Under the pieces are notes generated by a model, which ran no database searches, was not told the origin of the DNA, and saw only the letters and a list, made by a program, of their open reading frames with translations. Shown here one piece after another: positions 56,219 through 64,000 of a stretch of 64,000 nt of DNA (position 1 is its first letter; each line of letters opens with the position of its first letter). Made by a program: the position numbers and the translations under genes. This DNA comes from Elymus sibiricus (taxonomy: Eukaryota; Streptophyta; Magnoliopsida; Poales; Poaceae), in assembly GCA_039707655.1 (NCBI GenBank), contig CM077676.1:241074866-241138865 (forward strand). Reading direction: 5' to 3'.

Positions 56219-58956
56219 ATGAAGAATCTGAAAGACGCTAAGACCAAGATCGTTCCCTCTAAGACGAGGGGAGGTAAGGAACTGCCATCTAGCTCTGCAC
56301 TTGATTCACCTTCTGTTTTGAGTAAACTTGCAACACCACCACATGCTATTAATTCTGATATGTCGCAAGTTATTGATGATACCACTTCTGCTATGAAAGA
56401 TACTCATGATGATGCTAGTACTATGCTTGATAATGCTGTGCCACTTGGTGAATTTCTTAGTGAACAACTTGCTAAAGCTAAAGAAATTGAAAATGCTGAA
56501 ACTCTTGAGAATTGTGATTCACCTATTATGCCTAGCTCTCCTACTAGAGTTGAAACACCTGATGAACATTGCTTTGATAGGGAGACGGCTAGAACCATTC
56601 TTGCTTGTAATGATAGAGGTGAAGTTATAAAACTGCTTGCTGAAATGAAAGAAAAATCTCTGAGGGAGAGAATGAAGTATGATCCTAAGTTTGCTACCTC
56701 TCTCATATTTATTACTGATAAGGATTATGATTTCTCTGTCCATCCTGAGTTAATTACTTTGGTTGAATCTGATCTTTTCCATGGCTATGAAACTGAAACC
56801 GTTCTGGCACATCTTACGAAATTAAATGATATAGCCACCCTATTTGCTCATGAGGAAGAAATTCGCTATTATTATATTCTTAAGTTATTTCCTTTCTCAT
56901 TAAAAGGTGATGCTAAGGAATGGTATAATACTCTTGCTCCTGGTTGTGTGTGTAGTCCCCAGGATATGATTTATCACTTCTCTGAAAAATATTTTCCTGC
57001 TCATAAGAAACAAGTTGCTCTACAGGAAATATTTAACTTTGTGCAAATTAAAGAAGAGAATCTCCCTCAAGCTTGGGGGAGGCTTCTCCAATTACTTAAT
57101 GCTTTGCCTGATCATCCTCTTAAGAGAAATGAAATACTTGATATCTTCTATAATGGACTAACCGATGCTTGTAGGGACTACCTAGATAGTTGTGCGAGTT
57201 GTGTTTTCAGGGAATGGACTATTGAACAAGCTAAGGAACTATTGAATAATATATTGAAGAATGATAATGGACACTTCCCGAACCACCGCCTAAACCCACT
57301 CCGAAGAAGAGGGGTATTTTATATCTTAGTCCTGAAGATATGCAAGAAGCAAAGAAATGCCAGAAGGAAAAAGGTATTAAAGCTAAAGATGTTAAGAATT
57401 TACCACCTATTGAAGAGATACATGGTCTTGACACACCGCCATAGGTAGTAGAGGTAAATTCTCTTATAAAGTTTGATGAAAGTGATATTCCTTATAACAA
57501 ACCTCCTAGTCAATGCTTGTATGAATTTGACAATTATATTATTAAGCAAGATCACTTCAATGCCAATGTTATGAAACAATTGAAATCAAATGCCTACATG
57601 ATTGATCGCTTGAGCAACTTGTTATTTAGAATTGCTAATGATGTTAAGGGTGTAAGTAAACATGCATCTATGGTTCAAACCCAGTTAGAACAAGTTGCTA
57701 AATCTCAAAGTGAATTGCTCAATGAAATGAATAACAATATGAATGATCATGCTGTTAGAGTAATGACTAGAGGAGGTAGAATGACTCAGGAGCCACTTTA
57801 TCCTGAAGGTCTCCCTAAAAGAATTGAACAAGACTCTCAAAGAATTAATGTTGATGCACCTAGTCCATCTAAAAAGAAAAAGAAAAATGATAGGACTTTG
57901 CATACTTCTAGTGAACCCGAGGTAGAAAAACCCTTAGAGAATAGTAATGATATTTCTATTTCCGATGCTGAAACACAATCTGGTAATGAACATTCACCTG
58001 ATGATAATAATGATGATGATGCTCATGTGGATACCCAACCAGATATTGATAAAGAACCTGATAATGATGTTGAAATAGAACCTGCTGTTGATCTTCATAA
58101 CCCACCTCCTAAGAATAAACGTTATGATAAAAGAGACTTCGTTGCTAGAAAACATGGTAAAGAAAGAGAACCATGGGTTCAAAAACCCATGCCCTTTCCT
58201 CCTAAACCCTCTAAGAAAAAGGATGAGGAAGAATTTGAACGCTTTGCTGAAATGCTTAGGCCAGTCTTTTTGCGTACTCGTTTGACTGATATTTTAAAGA
58301 TGGCCCCTTATGCTAAATATATGAAAGACATTGTCACAAATAAAAGAAAGATACCTGAAGCTGAGATTTCCACCATGCTTGGAAATTATTCTTTTAAGGA
58401 TGGAGTACCTAAGAAACTAGGAGATCCAGGAATACCAACTATACAATGCTCCATTAAACGAAATTATGTCAAAACTACTTTGTGTGATTTAGGAGCCGGT
58501 GTTAGTGTTATGCCTTTCTCTTTATATAAAAGACTTGATTTGAATAAACTCACTCCCACTGAAATATCATTGCAAATGGCTGGCAAATCAACTGCCATAC
58601 CTATCGGTGTTTGTGAGGATGTGCCCGTTGTAGTTGCAAATGTTACTATTCTAACAGACTTTGTTATACTTGATATGCCCGAGGATGACAACATGTCGAT
58701 TATCCTTGGTTGACCCTTTTTGAATACTGCAGGGGCTGTTATTGATTGCAACAAAATCAAGGTCACTTTTCATATCAATGGTAATGAACATACGGTAAAC
58801 TTTCCGAAGAAACAATTTCAAGTAAATGGTATTCGTGTTATTGGAAAGACTCCGACAATTACTATTGGAAGTTTTCAACTCCCTCTTCCTACTGTTAAAA
58901 AGAAATATGAAACTCTTATTATTGGGGAGATGCATATCCCCGTTGAGGTAACTTAG
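56219..58956 (+). pseudogene. gag and protease of element D, broken
   Basis: ATG at 56219 (MKNLKDAKTKIVP). The gag domain (FHGYETETVLAHLTKLNDIA, YYYILKLFPFSLKGDAKEWY, YFPAHKKQVALQEIFNF, NLPQAWGRLLQLLN) is followed by a frameshift near 57285. A TAG at 57442-57444 interrupts the new frame, which reopens (YEFDNYIIKQDHFNANVMKQ) through an acidic linker. The protease (LCDLGAGVSVMPFSLYKRL, LTDFVILDMPEDDNMSIILG) runs to TGA at 58711-58713, then PFLNTAGAVIDCNK to the real stop near 58956. No RT follows. It is homologous in type to gag of element A. Confidence 0.85.
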
Positions 58957-59139
58957 TGTTATACAAAAATTCTTCGGTTTCATGTCACTCGAAAATGGTT
59001 TGTTAATAAGACCTGATCAACCTTATTAATGGATTCTTTTTGAGAGGCATGTGGTCGATGAATTTAGTAAGCACAATCTTCTATACCCACCTTTTGTTTT
59101 CTGTTATTTTTAGTTAAATGCAATAAAATGCCATGATTA

Positions 59140-59738
59140 CCCTGTTTTCTGAATTATCCGTGCAATAAAAAATGTCCAGAAATGAAAGTGCTCAGAATGC
59201 AATAAAATTTTGATATGAATTTTTATATAATATTTAAGAATTTTTGGCACTGGAAACATACCAAGGGGGTGCCCCAGGTGCCCACGAGGCACCAGGGCGC
59301 GCCACCCCCTGGTGCGCCCAGGTGGCTCGTGGGCCCCACAGGGACCCCCTCACTTATTCCTTCAGCCCACTTTGTCTCTTACCTCTAGCAAAAATTCCTA
59401 GTAGCTCTCTCTCTCTCGTGTTCTTGCTCACAAAACTGAAATTTTCGATCTCTTTGCTCGGAGCTCCGTTTCCGAAACTATTTTGGGAGATTGCTCCTTG
59501 GTATGTGACTCCTCCATTGCTCCAATTAGTTTTTGCTCTAGTGGATTATATTTTGCATAATTATCTACTCTTGGTGCTACTGAAAATGAGCTTGCATGTT
59601 GAATTCTTTGAGTTCCAAGTAGTTTGAATGCTTGATATAGCCTCTCGGCATCCATATGAGTAGTTGCTATCAATCTTGTCAAGTTTTATTGATATCATTT
59701 TGCGGCCCAAAAATTTTCAGAAAATTGTTCTTAGGAAA
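59140..59738 (+). promoter_or_regulatory. LTR-like hairpin leader before the third ORF of element D
   Basis: An AT-rich stretch (about 59210-59250) is followed by a GC-rich hairpin at 59277-59338 (GCCCACGAGGCACC against GGTGGCTCGTGGGCC) and a CT-rich leader into the ATG at 59739. The same order (AT-rich segment, hairpin, leader) occurs in the element's own LTR (54910-55100). It looks like a copy of promoter/leader sequence placed in front of the downstream ORF. Function is inferred. Confidence 0.5.
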
Positions 59739-60728
59739 ATGAATATCTTCCAGAGGAGTTCTTCGAAGCGGAACGCCAAGGGAGTCCTTGGGGACTCCTC
59801 GGACAACGACCTCAACATTCCGCGTAGGACGGAGGTCCGGCCATGCGAATGGCCGCACAATGCCTTCATGAACGAAGCCAGATTCTACCAAGAGTTCACG
59901 CAATTTGTTTCTAATGCCGGATTGACCGACTTCCTCACAGATGAGTGTGACCAGCACCACATCCTTACAAATTCCTTTTTGCAAAAATTTCATTTTCTGA
60001 ATAGGCTCGAACCCCCTGAGGTGCGCTTTGATTTATATGCTGAACATCATCAGATACCACTTGCTGAATTTTGTGAGATATGTTTGATTCCCTTTGATGG
60101 GGACATAAGAGAGCCTCGACCGGAGGAGTTTGAGGGTTTCCTCCACACTTTAACTGTGGGAGAGACAAGGGACGTGTCGAGAGCCCGAGCCACTAGCTTG
60201 CAGTTTCCCTCTGTTCATTACTTTGCTCTATTCTTGGGGAAATGCTTGATTGCTAGGGACCAAGGTAGTGCGCTAGCTGCACCTGACTTTGCCATTTTAT
60301 GCCACGCACTGCATAATGACAACACTTATAACCTGGGAGCTATCATTGCACGCCGCCTTCACACTAATAGGACTAGGGTTAAAATTCATGGTGGTATTTA
60401 TGCTACTCGCTTAGCGAGACATTTTAATGTTAACATACGCCCTCATGCTTACTTGTTGCCTAGAGTTTACTTAGATCACCAGTCTATGAGGGACCGCCAC
60501 TTTCTTGATGCTCCTGAGCCCCCTCACAACATTTGTTATAACTTGGTTTTTAGTGAGGATGCTCGTGATATTATTCCGTTGCCTGCACCTGCTTTGTTTG
60601 ATTCTCATGCCAGGAACGGATATACCGTGATGCCATCGGACATCATTGCTTACTGGAACGCGTTGGCAGCGGCAGAGGACGAGGCCCAAGATTGGGACGC
60701 TCGGGTGCCGCCGCCTCAGCACTTTTAG
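59739..60728 (+). CDS. Third ORF of element D (ATHILA ORF-1-like), intact
   Basis: ATG at 59739-59741, stop at 60726-60728, 329 codons without interruption, the clearest long intact frame of this element. Readable parts: RPCEWPHNAFMNEARFYQEF, PPEVRFDLYAEHHQIPLAEF, CEICLIPFDGDIREPRPEEF, HYFALFLGKCLIARDQGS and GGIYATRLARHFNVNIRPH. The layout matches the plant ATHILA ORF-1-type or env-position protein family of unknown function. No transmembrane segment or signal peptide is evident, so an envelope role is unsupported. It survives although gag is broken, which may mean it is younger, selected, or lucky. Confidence 0.6.
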   Translation: MNIFQRSSSKRNAKGVLGDSSDNDLNIPRRTEVRPCEWPHNAFMNEARFYQEFTQFVSNAGLTDFLTDECDQHHILTNSFLQKFHFLNRLEPPEVRFDLYAEHHQIPLAEFCEICLIPFDGDIREPRPEEFEGFLHTLTVGETRDVSRARATSLQFPSVHYFALFLGKCLIARDQGSALAAPDFAILCHALHNDNTYNLGAIIARRLHTNRTRVKIHGGIYATRLARHFNVNIRPHAYLLPRVYLDHQSMRDRHFLDAPEPPHNICYNLVFSEDARDIIPLPAPALFDSHARNGYTVMPSDIIAYWNALAAAEDEAQDWDARVPPPQHF

Positions 60729-62872
60729 ATGGGACAGGATGGCTACTACAGATGGCCGTAGACCAAGCTAGGCCAAAAGCCTAAGCTTGGGGGAGTACGT
60801 ATCTCTCACCGACATTACATTCATGTCCACACATTTCATTCCAGTTGTCGGTGTTCATACTTTTTCATTGTATAATCCATGTTAATTTTATTCTCTTGCT
60901 TTCTTCTTGTGTGTTTAAAAAACTTTGAGAAAATCCAAAAAATATTTCTCGTTTCTTTTCGGTTTTTCTATCTAGCTTAATTAGTTGTAGAATTAAAAGA
61001 AAACCCAAAAATATTTCCCGTTTCTTCTTCTGCTTGTTGCGAGTTCTCCCGTGTAGATAGTTTTCTTTTCTCGTTTTCGTTTTCTTCTTTAATTTGCTTT
61101 CTTCAGAAAACTAAAAACTCCAAAAATATTTCAGTGTGTTTCTCTGAAATTCTTTTCTTTTGTTGAGTCATTGTAAGGAGAAGACCACGATGAAAATGTT
61201 GAGTGGCTCTCGCATGCATTATTGTTGATCTAACAAAGAGCCCATATTACCTTGTCTTCTCCTTTGAATAAAATGCTTGCAGATTTCAGCTTAGTCCATG
61301 GCACACTTGCACTATTTTTATTTTCATATCATTCGGTCGTGCAAGTGAAAGGTAATAATGACGATGATTCGATGAAGCGACTGTGGCAAGGAAATGCGGG
61401 TATGAACTCAACTTGTTCTTTGTTTTTGTAAATATGTTTAACTTAGTATCCATGATTCAGCATATTATGATTAAACATGTTTATGATGACGATTAGAGAT
61501 TATAGTTGCTCATGCCATGCTTAAGTAGCTAGGAGTGGATAATGATTTATCTTGAGTGTCAACATGTATTAAAATGATTGTGATGTAGTATGATGATATG
61601 GTATCCTCCTCTGAATGTTTCAAGTGGCTTGACTTGGCACATGTTCACGCATGTAGTTGATTCAAAACCAACATAGCCTCCACGATATTTATGTTCATGG
61701 TGCTTATATCCTACTCATGCTAGTATTCAATGTTGATTATTCATAATGCATGATTATGACCGTTTTCGCTCTCTAGCTGGTCGCTTCTCAACCTATTTGC
61801 TAGCCTTCGCATGTACTAAGCGGGAATACTGCTTGTGCATCAAAACCCCTAAACCAAAGTTATTCTAGATGAGTCCACTATATCTACCTATATGCGGTAT
61901 TACTCTGCCGTTCTAAGTAAATTTGCATGTGCACCTCTAAATATTCAAATGAACTTCTGTTTTGTGTGCCCGTACCGCTCATGGAGCGACAGGGGGCGGT
62001 CAGTATCTTCCATGCTAAGCAGGTTATTCTCATGACGAGTGTTTACTCACTTGTCCTTGCACGAGAGAGGCTGGTAATCGGGATGCCCAGTCCCATTATT
62101 AAAATTGCAAAATAATAAAACAAGCTCCCCCGAAAAGTTGTTGGTATGGAGGGCACCCGAGGATTCGGCTAGCCATGGCTTGTGATTGTTGGTGGAGGGG
62201 GAGTAAACTTTACTTTACCGCTTGGGAACCGCCGCTAATGTGTTCAGCATGGAAGATATTGAAAACTCTCGGTCGTGACGTTGACAGGAAAGGCATACCT
62301 CCCAAAATTATATTTATCTTTGATTTAACTTCGAGCTCTGGCACCTCTGCAAATCCATGCTTCCCTCTGCGAAGGGCCTATCTATTTACTTTTATGTTAT
62401 TTTACTTTTATTGTTGAGTCATCACCTTCTCAAACAAGCACTAGACCTGAGAGCACTATTGTCATTCTCATGCATTGTGAATAGTTAATGTTGTGTGCAT
62501 CATGACTGGATCTCTTCTACCATGAATTACAATGTTTAGTCGCTACTTGAACTTTGGAGGTGCTCTGCATTTATGTTTTGCAGTCTCAGAAAGGGCTAGC
62601 GAGATACCATGTTATCATATTATATCATGATTGTTTTAACAAAGTGTTGGCATTTGAGATATCTTATTATTGCTCGCTAGTTGATTATGCCATTGATATG
62701 AGTGAATATAATTTCTAAGAGTTATCATTTGCATGGTTAGTTCATGATCTTTGCTGAAAACTTGGACACTATTTAAGCATATATATAGATACAAGAACAA
62801 AAGAGTTTGTAAAAGTTTTTCTTTATCACTTTCAGTTTGTCAACTGAATTGCTTGAGGACAAGCAATGAGTT
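60729..62872 (+). other. 3' untranslated region of element D
   Basis: Non-coding. The part around 61740-62400 is similar to 1500-2200 in element E and, in reverse, to element A near 24000. TTCTTTTCGGTTTTTC and TTTCTTTTCTCGTTTTC runs near 60950-61100 are pyrimidine-rich. Confidence 0.55.
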
Positions 62873-62886
62873 AAGCTTGGGGGAGT
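62873..62886 (+). promoter_or_regulatory. Polypurine tract of element D
   Basis: AAGCTTGGGGGAGT, immediately before the 3' LTR. Confidence 0.85.
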
Positions 62887-62924
62887 TGATACGTCTCCAT
62901 CGTATCTACTTTTCCAAACACTTT
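62887..62924 (+). repeat. 3' LTR of element D, first 38 bp
   Basis: TGATACGTCTCCATCGTATC start, matching the 5' LTR at 54747. It is cut at TTT (62922-62924), where a CACTA transposon begins; TTT is a plausible 3-bp target duplication. Confidence 0.85.
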
Positions 62925-62945
62925 CACTACTAGAAAAAAGGCTGT

Positions 62946-63210
62946 TAGTGGCGCACCCCATATGGCTATTAATGGCGCACCATGGGTGCGCCACTATTAC
63001 CACGCCACTAGTAATGGTTAGTAATGGCGCACCTTTGGTGCGCCATTACTAATCCAAATAGCAGTGGCGCACCCCCGGTGCGCCATTACTATCCCTTAGG
63101 GTGCGCCACTGTTATTTCTGTGAGGTGCGCCATTACTATGCCTTAGGGTGCGCCACTGTTATTCCTATGAGGTGCGCCATTAGTAGGAATGTAGGTGCGC
63201 CACTGGTAAT
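62946..63210 (+). repeat. Subterminal repeats of the CACTA element
   Basis: Repeated GTGCGCCATTACTA and TGGCGCACC in both orientations, spaced by roughly 20-50 bp, as expected for transposase-binding sites near a CACTA end. Confidence 0.8.
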
Positions 63211-63399
63211 TTTTTAAAATCTGGATCTGGATCTAAATCTGGCACCATTTTTTGCATATTTTTTCTTTTTTTCCAATAATTTTCGTTCTCGGGGCGGGCT
63301 GCTGTGGAGGGGTTCGGGGCGGCTCTCCCATGGCCGTGGCTCGAGGCGGCTCTGCAGGGCGACGACGAGGCACGTGCGATAAAGGAAGCTTCCGGGCGG

Positions 63400-63690
63400 C
63401 GGCCATGTCCATGAGGAAAGAGAGAAGGGGAAGGAGAAGGGAGGAGCAAGGGGAAGGGGAAGGGAGGAAGAAGGGGAAGGGGAAGGGGAAGGGGAGGCGC
63501 GACGGCCTTCTGCTGCTTCCATTGCGGCGGCCATGTCCATGAGGAAAGAGAGAAGGGGAAGGAGAAGGGAGGAGGAAGGGGAAGGGGGGAAGAAGGGGAA
63601 GGGGAAGGGAGGAAGAAGGGGAAGGGGAGGCGCGACGGCCTTCTGCTGCTCGCTGCTGCAGGGGGTGGCTTCCATTGCGGCGGCGCCCGT
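63400..63690 (+). repeat. 128-bp direct duplication in a GA-rich block
   Basis: CCATGTCCATGAGGAAAGAG occurs at 63403 and 63531 (128 bp apart), each followed by AGAAGGGGAAGGAGAAGGGA-type sequence and GGCGCGACGGCCTTCTGCTG. Frames on both strands are low-complexity and are not taken as genes. Confidence 0.8.
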
Positions 63691-63811
63691 GGCAGGCGTG
63701 CCGGAGGAGGATCTGGGGAGGAGGAGGAAGCGCGTAGTCGTGGGTGGGTGGGTGGGGGGAGGAGGAGAAGGGGATAAGGTCGGGCCGGGTTAATATAAGC
63801 TGTGGCGTTTC

Positions 63812-63853
63812 AACTAGTAATGGCGCACCATGGGTGGTGCGCCATTACTAGTT
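63812..63853. repeat. Palindrome with 19-bp arms
   Basis: AACTAGTAATGGCGCACCA, a 4-bp spacer, and its exact reverse complement. Confidence 0.95.
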
Positions 63854-63875
63854 TTGAAATTTCAAAGTGCCCAGA

Positions 63876-63960
63876 CTTAGTAATGGCGCACCAAACCTAG
63901 GTGCGCCATTGCTATGTAGCATAGCAATGGCGCACCTAGGTTTGGTGCGCCATTACTAAG
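63876..63960. repeat. Perfect 41-bp-arm palindrome
   Basis: Arms at 63876-63916 and 63920-63960 around the spacer TAG match without a mismatch, including CTTAGTAATGGCGCACC at one end and its complement at the other. It is built from two copies of the subterminal motif. Confidence 0.95.
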
Positions 63961-64000
63961 TTTGAAATTTTTCGAATTTTCTCCAGATCTTAAAAGCATC

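Larger units (their letters stand above)
54747..62924 (+). mobile_element. Non-autonomous Athila-like Gypsy element (D)
   Basis: 5' LTR at 54747-56140, tRNA-Asp primer site, gag-protease (56219-58956), LTR-like leader cassette, third ORF (59739-60728), long 3' UTR, polypurine tract and 38 bp of 3' LTR before the CACTA insertion. No reverse transcriptase, RNase H or integrase is present. Type is that of Triticeae Sabrina-like elements, which rely on a relative for enzymes. Confidence 0.85.
62925..64000 (+). mobile_element. CACTA transposon, left end
   Basis: Starts CACTACTAGAAAAAAGGC, the CACTA-type inverted terminal repeat, and continues off the window. The subterminal zone (to about 63210) has many copies of GGTGCGCCA or its complement TGGCGCACC. 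Inside is a GC- and GA-rich block (63250-63790) and then further subterminal-type palindromes (63812-63960). No transposase is visible in the part shown. Confidence 0.85.

Noticed and set aside
59739..60728. Envelope protein for the third ORF of D
   Set aside because: No signal peptide or membrane segment is visible; only the position suggests env.
63214..63793. Ser/Pro- or Gly/Arg-rich frames in the CACTA block
   Set aside because: They come from GA-rich simple repeats and a 128-bp duplication.
1..64000. tRNA, rRNA or snRNA genes
   Set aside because: No cloverleaf-like or conserved RNA gene sequence was noticed by reading; a covariance-model scan would be needed to exclude short ones.

Overview
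The window is plant nuclear DNA, almost certainly from a Triticeae grass (wheat, barley, Aegilops or a relative). It holds long Ty3/Gypsy and Ty1/Copia LTR retrotransposons of familiar Triticeae types (Athila-like, Tat-like, Angela/BARE-like), CACTA transposon ends, GC-rich LTR promoters, and almost no intact host genes. There is no prokaryotic gene organisation, and I saw no tRNA or rRNA gene and no CRISPR array. Family names are from memory and remain tentative; structural calls (LTRs, primer sites, polypurine tracts, target duplications, protein motifs) were read from the sequence.

Region by region. 1-4082 is the 3' end of an LTR retrotransposon (E) whose 3' LTR runs into the beheaded 5' end of a minus-strand gene (4083-4284, TATA box at 4344). 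Divergent from that is the one recognisable host-type gene, a 3'-5' exonuclease-domain (WRN/RNase D-like) gene at 5110-5796 with an in-frame stop at codon 184. It is followed by a CACTA-type end with an 84-bp tandem repeat (to 6558). 6560-14650 appears to be a decayed transposon with an Ulp1-type cysteine peptidase gene (minus strand, about five exons), several minisatellites and a 1.7-kb inverted repeat (7640-9400). The truncated 3' end of a Tat-like Gypsy element (12366-14049) sits inside it. 14760-17290 is mostly unassigned.

From 17291 to the right edge the DNA is a set of nested insertions. F (Gypsy, plus) has a 5' LTR split by a Copia element (17621-20968, target duplication GTGTC). F's leader is interrupted by A (Athila-like, minus, from 21881). 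A's right LTR is interrupted by C (Tat-like, plus, from 43112). C's 3' LTR is interrupted by D (Athila-like, plus, no reverse transcriptase, from 54747). D's 3' LTR is interrupted by a CACTA element (from 62925) that leaves the window. A also carries a 3.8-kb internal duplication (24494-28291 and 36720-40517) that brackets one truncated end of another Gypsy element, B (28288-36719). The layout fits recombination between an allele of A with B and an allele without it.

The genes mostly form retrotransposon gag, protease, RT, RNase H and integrase modules, plus accessory ORFs: an ORF upstream of gag in B, an antisense coiled-coil gene in C and in the 12366-14049 fragment, and a third ORF behind an LTR-like hairpin leader in A and D. 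Nearly all are broken. Most premature stops fit C-to-T change at CAG or CGA codons, as expected for long-methylated, silenced DNA. The clearest long intact reading frame is the third ORF of D (59739-60728). I found no convincing new cellular system. The most interesting items are the A/B recombination structure, the internal LTR-like leader cassettes, the accessory ORFs and the 1.7-kb inverted repeat.
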